Assembly (NCBI RefSeq): GCF_005765165.1
Contig: NZ_VCIW01000003.1
Coordinates: 186,001 to 250,000 of the forward strand
Source: Paenibacillus antri
Lineage (GTDB): Bacteria > Bacillota > Bacilli > Paenibacillales > YIM-B00363
Direction: 5' to 3'
Length of the DNA: 64,000 nucleotides
Under the pieces are notes generated by a model. It was not told where the DNA came from and did not search any database. It was given only the letters and a program-made list of their open reading frames with translations. Position numbers and translations under genes: made by a program. Position 1 is the first letter of the stretch, and every line of letters starts with the position of its first letter. Below, piece after piece: positions 1 through 8,058 of this stretch.

Positions 1-1
1 C

Positions 2-1024
2 GAGGTCGTCGTCGAGGCGGGGGCCGGCGCGGGCAGCGGCTTCGACGACGAGGATTACGAGCGCGAGGGCGCCCGCATCGGACGCGACGCCGGCGACGTC
101 TGGTCGGCGGCCGAGTTGATCCTGAAGGTGAAGGAGCCGCTGCCGGAGGAGTACGGACGCTTCCGGGAGAAGCAGATGCTGTTTACGTACTTGCACCTCG
201 CGGCGGCGGGCGGCCTCGCCGACGCCTTGCTCGAGAGCAAGGTGTCGGCGATCGCGTACGAGACGATCCAGGCGCCTAACGGCTCGCTGCCGCTGCTCAC
301 GCCGATGAGCGAGGTCGCCGGACGCATGTCGGTGCAGATCGGCGCTCGGTATCTCGAAGCGTACAACGGCGGACGGGGCATTCTGCTCGGCGGCGTGCCC
401 GGCGTGCCGCCCGCCGAAGTTATCGTGCTCGGCGGGGGCATCGTCGGCCTGAACGCGGCCCGCATGGCGCTCGGACTCGGCGCCCAGGTCGTCATTATCG
501 AGCGCAGCGCCGACCGGATGCGGTACATCGACGAGCTGTTCGCCGGCAGGGTGTCCACGCTCATGTCGAACCCGTACAATATCGCGAGCGCGGTTCAGAA
601 GGCCGATCTCTTAATCGGCGCGGTGCTCATCCCGGGCGCGCGGGCGCCGAAGCTCGTCACGGAGGAGATGGTGACGCGCATGAAGAAGGGCGCCGTCATC
701 GTCGACGTGGCCGTCGATCAAGGCGGTTCGATCGAGACGATCGACCGGGTGACGACGCACAGCGATCCGACGTACGTGAAGCACGGCGTCATCCATTACG
801 CGGTCGCGAACATGCCGGGCGCGGTGCCGCGCACGTCGACGCTTGCCCTCACGAACGCGACGCTGCCGTACGCGCTGCAGCTCGCGAACAAAGGGCTTCG
901 CCAAGCCGCGCTCAGCGACGTCTCGCTGCTGCACGGCGTCAATACGTTCGACGGGCGCGTCGTGCACCGCGCCGTCGCGGACGCGATCGGCAAGCCGTAC
1001 GTGCCGGTGCAGGACATCTTGTAA
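2..1024 (+). CDS. ald: Alanine dehydrogenase, 5'-truncated by window edge
   Basis: NAD-dependent L-alanine dehydrogenase, interconverting alanine with pyruvate and ammonium in the cytosol. The open frame enters at base 2, so the start codon and roughly the first 30 residues lie outside the window; 340 codons remain. Visible marks are the N-terminal substrate-site segment KVKEPLPEEY, the YLHLAA segment with the family histidine, and the dinucleotide-binding segment GGGIVGLNAARMALGLGAQV followed by an acidic residue (IIER) that suits NAD. The C-terminus is intact, ending PYVPVQDIL. No clear terminator follows before yqzK. Product assignment is firm; only the 5' end is missing. Confidence 0.95.
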   Translation, partial: EVVVEAGAGAGSGFDDEDYEREGARIGRDAGDVWSAAELILKVKEPLPEEYGRFREKQMLFTYLHLAAAGGLADALLESKVSAIAYETIQAPNGSLPLLTPMSEVAGRMSVQIGARYLEAYNGGRGILLGGVPGVPPAEVIVLGGGIVGLNAARMALGLGAQVVIIERSADRMRYIDELFAGRVSTLMSNPYNIASAVQKADLLIGAVLIPGARAPKLVTEEMVTRMKKGAVIVDVAVDQGGSIETIDRVTTHSDPTYVKHGVIHYAVANMPGAVPRTSTLALTNATLPYALQLANKGLRQAALSDVSLLHGVNTFDGRVVHRAVADAIGKPYVPVQDIL

Positions 1025-1112
1025 CAGACATAAAGCCGAGGACAAGTTCATATGTTGTACGAAGATCACGAGACATGTCCGAACGGCTTGTTCGCGGGAG
1101 GTGCCCGAACGT

Positions 1113-1346
1113 ATGATCGTTCCGCTAAGGCGATGGATCCATCGCCTGAAATTCATCTTGCTGTTTCTTGCGCTCACCTACGCGGCATACCATCTTTTCG
1201 ACGCCGTCGCCGCATGGATCGAACCGGATAAGTACCGGGAGCCCGGCGGGCGGGCGGTGAAGGCGTTCCGGCAAGATGATCCGTCCCGAATGGAGTACGA
1301 CTCCGCGTGGGAGCGGCTGCGCGAGTTTTATTGGATCGGCGAGTGA
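1113..1346 (+). CDS. yqzK: YqzK-like DUF4227 membrane protein
   Basis: A 77-residue protein of unknown function. One hydrophobic segment (about residues 12-30, FILLFLALTYAAYHLF) is followed by a charged tail containing a PGGRAVKAF motif, the pattern of the DUF4227/YqzK family. A good ribosome-binding site (GGGAGGTG) lies nine bases before the ATG. In Bacillus this gene immediately precedes xerD, as here. The family name comes from synteny plus size and topology; function is not known. Confidence 0.75.
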   Translation: MIVPLRRWIHRLKFILLFLALTYAAYHLFDAVAAWIEPDKYREPGGRAVKAFRQDDPSRMEYDSAWERLREFYWIGE

Positions 1347-1515
1347 CCGCGGCGCGAAAGCTAGACCGAGGGCATCGGCGGAGCGACCGCCGGTGCCCTC
1401 CGTGCGCTTGAAGGAGGTCGGCTCGAGCAGGAAATCGCGGGGCATGCGGCGAAAGGAGTCGGCAAGACAAGCTCGGAAGGAAGCTCCTTCCGGCACAGAC
1501 AAGGGGCGCGCGACG

Positions 1516-2412
1516 TTGAAACAGCATCTGCGGTTATTTATCGATTACTTGTCGGTGGAACGCGGGCTCGCCCGCAATACGCTCGAGGCGTACGAGCGGG
1601 ACTTGACGTTATACCTGGAATATCTGGAACAGTCCGGCGTCGCCGACGTCGCCGAGACGACCTCGACGCACGTGCTTGGCTTCATGGCGGCGGGCAAGCG
1701 GAGCGGCAAGGCGTCCGCGACCGTCTTTCGGCGGCAGGTGGCGGTTCGGGCGTTCTATAAGTTTCTTACGGAAGAACGGGTGATCGCGGCGGACCCGACG
1801 TCGACGATGGGAACGCCGACGCCCGGCAAGAAGCTGCCTACGACGCTAACGACCGCGGAAGTCGAACGGCTGCTTGCCGCGCCGAACGTCTCCACCCCGC
1901 ACGGCGTGCGGGATCGGGCGATGCTAGAGCTGCTGTACGCGACCGGCATGCGCGTCTCCGAGCTGCTCGACCTTGACCTTAGCAGCGTACACACCGGCAT
2001 GGGTTTCGTGAAAGCCGTCGGCAAGGGTTCGAAGGAGCGCATCATTCCGATCGGCCGGATGGCGATATCCTGCTTGAACGATTATTTGAACGGCGCGAGA
2101 GGGAAGCTGCACAAGGGGAAGAAGGCGGAGGACGCCCTGTTCTTGAACCATCTCGGCGGGCGCATGACGAGACAAGGTTTTTGGAAAATCATTAAAAAAT
2201 ACGCTCTCGAAGCGGGCATCCGCGCGGAGCTGTCGCCGCATACGCTGCGACACTCGTTCGCCACGCATCTGCTCGAGGGCGGGGCGGATTTGCGCGCGGT
2301 GCAGGAGATGCTCGGCCATGCGGACATCTCGACGACGCAAATTTATACCCATGTCGCCAAGTCCCGCCTGAAAGAGGTATACGATCGGACGCATCCGCGC
2401 GCGAAGAAATGA
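1516..2412 (+). CDS. xerD: Site-specific tyrosine recombinase XerD
   Basis: Chromosome-dimer resolution recombinase, partner of XerC at dif. The 298-residue product has the N-terminal SAM-like core-binding domain (to about residue 95) and the catalytic domain. Catalytic residues are R146 (ATGMRVSEL), a lysine in GKGSKER, H242 and R245 ([12 protein letters not shown]), H268 (LGHAD) and the nucleophile Y277 (QIYTHV). The frame is open far upstream, into yqzK, but a TTG at 1516 behind AAGGGG gives the usual family length and aligns with known N-termini ([16 protein letters not shown]). An ATG at 1444 would add 24 residues with poor ribosome-binding support. Start choice is moderately sure; product is firm. 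Confidence 0.93.
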   Translation: MKQHLRLFIDYLSVERGLARNTLEAYERDLTLYLEYLEQSGVADVAETTSTHVLGFMAAGKRSGKASATVFRRQVAVRAFYKFLTEERVIAADPTSTMGTPTPGKKLPTTLTTAEVERLLAAPNVSTPHGVRDRAMLELLYATGMRVSELLDLDLSSVHTGMGFVKAVGKGSKERIIPIGRMAISCLNDYLNGARGKLHKGKKAEDALFLNHLGGRMTRQGFWKIIKKYALEAGIRAELSPHTLRHSFATHLLEGGADLRAVQEMLGHADISTTQIYTHVAKSRLKEVYDRTHPRAKK

Positions 2413-2486
2413 CGCCTTTTTGCATTCCCCGCCCGGGGAGTGAGATAATGGAGGATGCCACCAATTCCAAAGGGGGAAGTGCACTC

Positions 2487-3662
2487 TTGCGCACATTCGA
2501 TAAAATTTGCATGATCGTGCTCGACAGCGTCGGCATCGGCGAACTGCCGGACGCGGCCCGCTTCGGGGACGCCGGGGCGCATACGCTCGGGCACATCGCG
2601 GAGCGCGTGCCGTCGCTCTCGCTGCCCCATCTTCGGGAGATCGGGCTCGGCAACATCGCGGACATCCCGGGCATCCCGCCGGTCGAATCGCCGAAGGGCT
2701 GCTACGGCAAGATGGCCGAGACGTCCGTCGGCAAGGACACGATGACCGGCCATTGGGAGCTGATGGGCCTGAACGTGACGATCCCGTTCCAGACGTTCCC
2801 GAACGGGTTTCCGGACAAGCTGATCGACGCGTTCGAAAAGGAGACCGGCCGCCGCGTCATCGGCAACAAGCCGGCGTCGGGCACCGAAATCTTGGACGAG
2901 CTCGGAGAAGAGCAGATGAAGACGGGCGCCTGGATCGTCTACACGTCGGCGGACAGCGTGTTCCAGATCGCCGCGCACGAGGACGTCATCCCGCTCGAAG
3001 AGCTGTACGACGCTTGCCGCGTCGCGCGCCGCTTGACGCAGGGCGAATTCGCCGTCGGACGCGTCATCGCGCGTCCGTACGTCGGGGCGCCCGGCGCCTT
3101 CAAGCGGACGAGCAACCGGCACGACTACGCAGTGAAGCCGCCGGCGCCGACCGTCATGAACGCGCTCAAGGACGCGGGTCTCGACGTCGTCGCGGTCGGG
3201 AAAATCGGGGATATCTTCTCGATGGAAGGGGTCACCGAGTCGCTGCCGACGAAGAGCAACGCGGACGGGGTGGACAAGACGATTCTTACGATGAAGAAGC
3301 CGTTCCGCGGCTTCTGCTTCACCAACCTCGTCGATTTCGACTCGCTGTACGGCCACCGCCGCGATCCGGAAGGGTACGCGCAGGCGCTCGAGGCGTTCGA
3401 TCGAGCGCTCCCGGCGATCATGGAGACGTTCACGGAGCGGGATCTCTTGATCATTACGGCCGACCACGGCAACGATCCGGTGCACGCGGGAACGGACCAT
3501 ACCCGAGAATACGTCCCGATTTTGCTGTGGAGCCCGGCTTTGGCGGGCGGCGCGTCGATCGGCGTGCGCGGCACGTTCGCGGACGCGGGCGCGAGCGTCT
3601 TGGACAATTTCGGCGTGCAGCCGATGGAGCACGGCACTTCATTCATCAAGGAGTTGAAGTAA
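2487..3662 (+). CDS. deoB: Phosphopentomutase DeoB
   Basis: Interconverts (deoxy)ribose 1-phosphate and 5-phosphate, feeding sugars released by the downstream nucleoside phosphorylases into central metabolism. The 391-residue product is close to the Bacillus DeoB length. Metal-binding alkaline-phosphatase-fold motifs are visible: [11 protein letters not shown] at the N-terminus, KDTMTGHWE with the phosphorylated threonine, and TADHGNDP near the C-terminus. I chose the TTG at 2487 because AGGGGGAAG sits eight bases upstream and the product begins [13 protein letters not shown] like known DeoB; an in-frame upstream extension is possible but would add an unrelated leader. It is two bases from the next gene, so cotranscribed. 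Confidence 0.95.
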   Translation: MRTFDKICMIVLDSVGIGELPDAARFGDAGAHTLGHIAERVPSLSLPHLREIGLGNIADIPGIPPVESPKGCYGKMAETSVGKDTMTGHWELMGLNVTIPFQTFPNGFPDKLIDAFEKETGRRVIGNKPASGTEILDELGEEQMKTGAWIVYTSADSVFQIAAHEDVIPLEELYDACRVARRLTQGEFAVGRVIARPYVGAPGAFKRTSNRHDYAVKPPAPTVMNALKDAGLDVVAVGKIGDIFSMEGVTESLPTKSNADGVDKTILTMKKPFRGFCFTNLVDFDSLYGHRRDPEGYAQALEAFDRALPAIMETFTERDLLIITADHGNDPVHAGTDHTREYVPILLWSPALAGGASIGVRGTFADAGASVLDNFGVQPMEHGTSFIKELK

Positions 3663-3663
3663 G

Positions 3664-4518
3664 ATGGCGCAAGCGGCAGGCGGGAGAGGCATGATGGCAT
3701 CGATTCGGGAGGCGGCCGCTTACCTGGAGAGCCGGACGAGCGTACGGCCGGAGATCGCGCTCGTGCTCGGATCGGGGCTCGGCGTGCTGGCCGACTCGAT
3801 TCAAGACGCGGTGACGATCGATTACGCGGACATTCCGCATTTTCCGGTATCGACGGTGGAAGGGCATGCGGGCGAATTGCTGATCGGCAAGTTGGCGGGC
3901 AAACCGGTGCTGCTCATGAAGGGCCGGTTTCATATGTACGAAGGATACGGCGCCGAGACGGTATCGTTCCCGGTGCGCGTCATGAAAGCGCTCGGCGTGA
4001 AGACGCTGCTCGTCACGAACGCGGCGGGCGGCATCAACGCGTCGTTCAAGCCGGGCGACCTGATGCTGATCTCGGATCACATCAACTGGATGTTCCGGAA
4101 TCCGCTGATCGGTCCCAACGATCCGGAAGTCGGCGTACGGTTTCCGGACATGTCCGAGGCGTACAGCAAGCGGCTTCGCGCGCTCGCTCGCCGCGTCGGC
4201 GAGTCGGTCGGCGTGACGTTCCAAGAAGGCGTCTACGCGGGTCTGCTCGGCCCGACGTACGAGACGCCGGCGGAAATTCGGATGCTGCGCACGCTCGGCG
4301 CCGACGCCGTCGGCATGTCGACGGTGCCGGAGACGATCGCCGCGCGCCATTCCGGCATCGAGGTGCTCGGCATCTCCTGTATCAGCAATATGGCGGCGGG
4401 GATGCTGGATCAGCCGCTCTCGCATCAAGAAGTGATGGAGACGGCCGAGCTGGTGCGGGAGACGTTCATTCGCGTCGTGACGGGCATCGTCGCCGAGCTT
4501 CCTGGCTCCGGCGACTAA
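3664..4518 (+). CDS. punA: Purine nucleoside phosphorylase, copy 1
   Basis: Trimeric-type (PNP family 2) phosphorylase that cleaves inosine or guanosine to the base and ribose 1-phosphate. Motifs in order: phosphate-binding GSGLG, HFPVSTVEGHAG, KGRFHMYEGY, VTNAAGG and TVPETIAARH. The two residues that read 6-oxopurines in well-studied homologues are present: E200 (GPTYET) and N242 (SCISNMAAG). The ATG at 3664 follows deoB by one base and uses the AAGGAG at the end of deoB; an alternative ATG at 3694 would give 274 residues. Sits between deoB and a diverged paralogue. Confidence 0.93.
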   Translation: MAQAAGGRGMMASIREAAAYLESRTSVRPEIALVLGSGLGVLADSIQDAVTIDYADIPHFPVSTVEGHAGELLIGKLAGKPVLLMKGRFHMYEGYGAETVSFPVRVMKALGVKTLLVTNAAGGINASFKPGDLMLISDHINWMFRNPLIGPNDPEVGVRFPDMSEAYSKRLRALARRVGESVGVTFQEGVYAGLLGPTYETPAEIRMLRTLGADAVGMSTVPETIAARHSGIEVLGISCISNMAAGMLDQPLSHQEVMETAELVRETFIRVVTGIVAELPGSGD

Positions 4519-4536
4519 ACGGGAGGATACATAGGG

Positions 4537-5385
4537 ATGGCTACATACTACGAACAAGCGCAAGAAGCGGCGGACGCGCTCCGCCTTCAGCTGGGCGGCC
4601 GGGAGCCGAAGATCGGACTCATTCTCGGCTCGGGTCTCGGCGACCTCGGCGACGACGTCGCGAACGCGGTGAAGGTGCCTTATGACGAGCTGCCGCACTT
4701 CCCCGTGTCGACGGTGGAAGGGCATGCCGGACAATTCGTGATCGGCGAGCTCGAGGGGAAGACCGTCATCGTCATGCAAGGGCGGTTCCACTACTACGAA
4801 GGGTACTCGATGCGGAAGGTCGTGTTCCCGGTGTACGTCATGAAGCTGCTCGGCGTCTCGACGCTCGTCGTGACGAATGCGGCCGGCGGCATGAACAAGT
4901 CGTTCGCGGCGGGCGACCTGATGCTCATTTCGGACCATATCAATTTCACGGGCGACAATCCGTTGATCGGCGCGAACGATCCGCGTCTCGGCGTGCGGTT
5001 CCCGGACATGTCGACGGCGTACGACGCGGAATACCGCGCGGCGGCGCGGCGCTTGGCCGCGGACGTGCGGGGCGAAGACGGCGAGCCGATGCGGCTCGTG
5101 GAAGGCGTCTACTGCGGCGTCAGCGGCCCGACGTACATGACGCCGGCGGAGCTGATTTTGCTCGCGCGCGCCGGCGGCGACGCGGTCGGCATGTCGACGG
5201 TCGGCGAGACGATCGCCGCGCGTCATGCGGGGCTGCGCGTGCTCGGCATCTCCTGCATTACCGACATGGCGATCGGCGAGGAGCTGGAGCCGCTGACGCA
5301 CGAGCAGGTCGTGGCGGTGGCGAACCGCACGAAGCCGAAGTTCAAGTCGCTCATTCGCGCTTTCGTTCGCGAAGTAGAGGTATAG
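4537..5385 (+). CDS. Purine nucleoside phosphorylase paralogue, copy 2
   Basis: Second PNP family 2 enzyme, 282 residues, directly downstream of copy 1 with its own ribosome-binding site (GGGAGGAT). It keeps the phosphate and ribose motifs (GSGLG, EGHAG, GRFHYYEGY, TNAAGG), so it should be catalytically competent. The base-recognition pair is changed: the usual glutamate is M201 (GPTYMT) and the usual asparagine is D243 (SCITDMAIG). In human PNP, Asn243Asp shifts preference towards 6-aminopurines such as adenosine, and the related MTA phosphorylases also carry Asp here. I infer a different substrate from copy 1, possibly adenosine or a modified nucleoside; this is not shown by sequence alone. 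Confidence 0.9.
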   Translation: MATYYEQAQEAADALRLQLGGREPKIGLILGSGLGDLGDDVANAVKVPYDELPHFPVSTVEGHAGQFVIGELEGKTVIVMQGRFHYYEGYSMRKVVFPVYVMKLLGVSTLVVTNAAGGMNKSFAAGDLMLISDHINFTGDNPLIGANDPRLGVRFPDMSTAYDAEYRAAARRLAADVRGEDGEPMRLVEGVYCGVSGPTYMTPAELILLARAGGDAVGMSTVGETIAARHAGLRVLGISCITDMAIGEELEPLTHEQVVAVANRTKPKFKSLIRAFVREVEV

Positions 5386-5389
5386 AGCG

Positions 5390-6733
5390 ATGCGCGCGGT
5401 CGATCTCATTCAGGCGAAACGGGACGGGGCGGAGCTGTCGGAAGCGGAAATTCGCTTCCTGATCGACGGCTACGTCTCCGGCGCGATTCCCGATTACCAG
5501 ATGTCCGCTTGGGCGATGGCGGTGTATTTCCGCGGCATGACCGCCGCGGAGACGGCCGCGTTGACGCTCGCCATGGCGGAATCGGGCGACACGGTCGACT
5601 TATCGGCCGTGCGAGGCGTCAAGGTCGACAAGCATTCGACCGGCGGCGTCGGCGATACGACGACGCTCGTGCTGGCGCCGCTCGTCGCGAGCGCCGGCGT
5701 GCCGGTCGCCAAGATGTCCGGTCGCGGCCTCGGCCACACCGGCGGCACGATCGACAAGCTGGAGGCGATTCCGGGCTTTCGGGTCGAGCTGACGCAGGAC
5801 GCGTTCACCGCGCAGGTGAACGCTCTCGGCGTCGCGGTAATATCCCAGTCCGGCAACATTACCCCGGCCGATAAGCTGCTCTATGGGCTGCGCGACGTAA
5901 CGGCGACGGTCGAATCGATTCCGCTCATCGCGAGCTCCATCATGAGCAAGAAGATCGCGGCCGGCGCCGACGCGATCGTGCTCGACGTCAAGACGGGCGG
6001 CGGCGCGTTCATGAAGACGATCGACGATTCGATCGCCTTAGCTAGAGCGATGGTGGCGATCGGCGCCGAGGTCGGCCGCCGGACCGTCGCGGTCATCAGC
6101 GGCATGGACCAGCCGCTCGGCAATTCGATCGGCAACGCCCTCGAGGTGCGCGAGGCGCTCAGCGTGTTGCGCGGCGAGCCGGGCGTATCGCCGGACTTGA
6201 TCGAGGTGTGCCTCGCGCTCGGCGCGCACATGCTCGTGCTCGGCGGCGCCGCCGATTCGTACGACGCGGCCCGGGCCGAGCTTCGCGAGAAGCTCGCTTC
6301 CGGGGAGGCGCTGCGGAAGTTCGCGGCGTTCGTCTCCGCGCAGGGGGGCGACTCCGCCGTCGCCGACGAGCCGAGCCGCCTGCCGGCCGCCGCGCGCGTC
6401 GTGCCCGTGCCGGCGCCTCGCGCCGGGTACGTCGGCGCGATCCGCGCCGAGGACCTCGGCACGGCCGCGATGTGGCTCGGCGCGGGGCGCGCGACGAAGG
6501 AGGCGACCATCGACCTCGCGGTCGGGATCCGCATGCTGAAGCGGATCGGCGACCGGGTCGAAGCGGGCGAGCCGCTCGCGGAGCTGCACGTCGGCGACGC
6601 GACGGGCGAAGCCGCCTTGGCGGAGGTCGTCCGCAAGGCGAGCGACGCCTACGCGGTGCAGGACGCTCCGCCGGCGAAGCCGCCGCTTATCTACGCGGTC
6701 GTGACGCAGGACGGCGTCGAACGATTGGCATAA
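5390..6733 (+). CDS. pdp: Pyrimidine-nucleoside phosphorylase
   Basis: Phosphorolysis of uridine, deoxyuridine and thymidine; last gene of the salvage cluster. The 447-residue protein has the N-terminal helical domain (MRAVDLIQAKRDG), the phosphate-binding KHSTGGVGDTT, MSGRGLGHTGGTIDKLE, and the C-terminal PYNP domain (about 345-430). It begins four bases after copy 2 of the purine enzyme. The whole deoB-punA-paralogue-pdp run looks like one transcription unit ending at the hairpin at 6748. Confidence 0.95.
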   Translation: MRAVDLIQAKRDGAELSEAEIRFLIDGYVSGAIPDYQMSAWAMAVYFRGMTAAETAALTLAMAESGDTVDLSAVRGVKVDKHSTGGVGDTTTLVLAPLVASAGVPVAKMSGRGLGHTGGTIDKLEAIPGFRVELTQDAFTAQVNALGVAVISQSGNITPADKLLYGLRDVTATVESIPLIASSIMSKKIAAGADAIVLDVKTGGGAFMKTIDDSIALARAMVAIGAEVGRRTVAVISGMDQPLGNSIGNALEVREALSVLRGEPGVSPDLIEVCLALGAHMLVLGGAADSYDAARAELREKLASGEALRKFAAFVSAQGGDSAVADEPSRLPAAARVVPVPAPRAGYVGAIRAEDLGTAAMWLGAGRATKEATIDLAVGIRMLKRIGDRVEAGEPLAELHVGDATGEAALAEVVRKASDAYAVQDAPPAKPPLIYAVVTQDGVERLA

Positions 6734-6747
6734 TCGCATGACTTTAC

Positions 6748-6778
6748 GAGAGATCCTCCGCATGCGGAGGGTCTCTTT
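6748..6778 (+). terminator. Hairpin terminator after pdp
   Basis: A 14-bp inverted repeat (arms 6748-6761 and 6764-6777, two G-T pairs, two-base loop) ends in a short TTT run, 15 bases after the pdp stop. Confidence 0.7.
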
Positions 6779-6949
6779 GCCGTCAGGGGGGATGTGTGTT
6801 TTGATCTTTCTTCTCCTCGAATTACTTTCGCTCAGCTTGAGGCGCTCATTGGGCGTCGGAAAGTCGATCGGCTGAGCGAAGGGAAGACGAGGAGAAGGGG
6901 CGGTAGAAGCGGTATGATGCCCTTTTCAAGCAGAGCTTAGGGGGACGCA

Positions 6950-6979
6950 CTGGCATCGCATCGCCGGATCGGGTATAAT
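6950..6979 (+). promoter_or_regulatory. Putative sigma-A promoter
   Basis: A perfect TATAAT at 6974-6979 lies 18 bases from a weak -35 (CTGGCA, 6950-6955). It would start RNA near 6986, ahead of the hairpin at 7012 and the nuclease-like gene at 7092. The rest of the 6779-7091 gap shows no credible gene. Confidence 0.5.
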
Positions 6980-7011
6980 CGAAACCAAATCGAATTTCGG
7001 TCGCGAAGCAC

Positions 7012-7059
7012 GCGCCGCTTTTTCTCGGGAACGAGAGGAGCGGCGCTTTATTTGTTTTT
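7012..7059 (+). terminator. Terminator-like leader hairpin before the nuclease-like gene
   Basis: Outer arms 7012-7019 and 7039-7046 pair perfectly (8 bp, GC-rich), with an inner 5-bp stem closed by a GGAA tetraloop (7023-7036), followed by a T-rich tract (7047-7059). It lies after a TATAAT and 30 bases before a start codon, so it may be an attenuator, or end a short RNA of about 70 bases. Confidence 0.6.
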
Positions 7060-7091
7060 CGCGCGAACGACGAAGGGGCGGGAACGAGGAC

Positions 7092-7748
7092 ATGAACACG
7101 TTCGATTCGGCGCATGAAGCATGGTTCGACGCGGCGCTGCGCGGGTTGACGCGGAAGGCGCGGGAGTCGCTCGAACGGGGACACGGACACGGCGAGCGAC
7201 GGTTTCTGCGCGACGTCTGGTGGCCGGCGGTCGGCTCGTTCGAACATCTGCACCCGCAATACGAGGTTCGGGATTTCGAAGGCAACGCGATCCGCATCGA
7301 CTTCGCCTACCTGCGTCCTCCGTTCCGGATTTGCATCGAGGTGGAAGAGAATCCCTGCCGCTCGGCAAGCGAGCCCCGCGCGGAACGATTGGCCGCGGAT
7401 TATTGGATCGTTCTTCGGTTCCCGCTCGCGGACGTCCTCCAGGATCCGCTCCGCTGTCGGCGGACGCTGACCGGCGCATTCGACCGCATGTTCCGGGACG
7501 AAACGACGGATCCGAGCCGACTTTCCCCAGGGGAAAAGGATATCCTGCGCCTGGCCGCCCGCTCCGTCCGCCCGACGAAGCCGTCGGACGTGATGCGCGC
7601 GCTGCAGGTGTCCGATAAGACGGCGCGCGCGCTGCTGAAGTCGCTCGTCGACAAACGGCTGCTCCGGCCGGCGGGTACCGGCTCCAAGCGCATTCGCGCG
7701 TATGAGCCCGCGCTGGAGCCGCTGCTGCTGCTGTACATGGTCGGGTGA
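7092..7748 (+). CDS. DUF559/Vsr-like nuclease-fold protein with winged helix
   Basis: A 218-residue protein I cannot assign to a named gene. The first 125 residues resemble the DUF559/Vsr branch of the PD-(D/E)XK nuclease fold: RIDFAY (D70), then a hydrophobic strand ending IEVE (E83, E85), then RAERLAADYWIVLRF, matching the R...L...G..VLRF signature. An N-terminal helix holds further conserved-looking charged residues (GERRFLRDVWWP). About residues 145-210 form a winged helix (KPSDVMRALQVSDKTARALLKSL), suggesting DNA binding. No neighbour shares its theme; it interrupts the pdp-dacF interval. Nuclease activity is inference, since the usual catalytic lysine after the second acid is replaced by glutamate. 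Confidence 0.7.
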   Translation: MNTFDSAHEAWFDAALRGLTRKARESLERGHGHGERRFLRDVWWPAVGSFEHLHPQYEVRDFEGNAIRIDFAYLRPPFRICIEVEENPCRSASEPRAERLAADYWIVLRFPLADVLQDPLRCRRTLTGAFDRMFRDETTDPSRLSPGEKDILRLAARSVRPTKPSDVMRALQVSDKTARALLKSLVDKRLLRPAGTGSKRIRAYEPALEPLLLLYMVG

Positions 7749-8058
7749 GACCTAACCGCCGTTCGCCGCTGGATTGAGAAGCGGCACGAGAGCCCCGAGC
7801 GAATGCCGCTCGGGGCTTCGCCATGGTCTTCCGTTCCATTTCGAAGGTTATAGGTCACCTCTTGTCTAGTTACGGTCGATTATACTTCAGGAAGTTTCAG
7901 TTTCGTTTAAGCGCGAAAAAAAAAGAGTTCGATCGCCGAGAACGCGCGCCGCGACCCGGTATAAAACGATTCCCCCCCGTCAACAATGGTAAGAGCGCAA
8001 AAACCGCATTTTGCCAGTCTCGAAAAATAGGTTCGTCATTTCTTAGGAGGGGTAGAAG
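7749..8058 (+). other. Intergenic region upstream of dacF
   Basis: About 310 bases without a credible gene. It holds the hairpin at 7791-7817 and, downstream, an AT-richer stretch (7855-7925) that may carry the dacF promoter. A TTGTCT and a TATACT are present but only 13 bases apart, so I do not call a sigma-A promoter, and no good sigma-F or G match was found. Confidence 0.4.
7791..7817 (+). terminator. Hairpin after the nuclease-like gene
   Basis: A perfect 11-bp stem (7791-7801 with 7807-7817) and 5-base loop, 43 bases after the stop. There is no T tract, so termination is likely but not certain. Confidence 0.5.

Noticed and set aside
3646-5409. A 587-codon minus-strand open frame across the two PNP genes
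   Set aside because: It appears as repetitive HRHDLLV-type shadow because two similar genes lie beneath it; there is no ribosome-binding site or domain.
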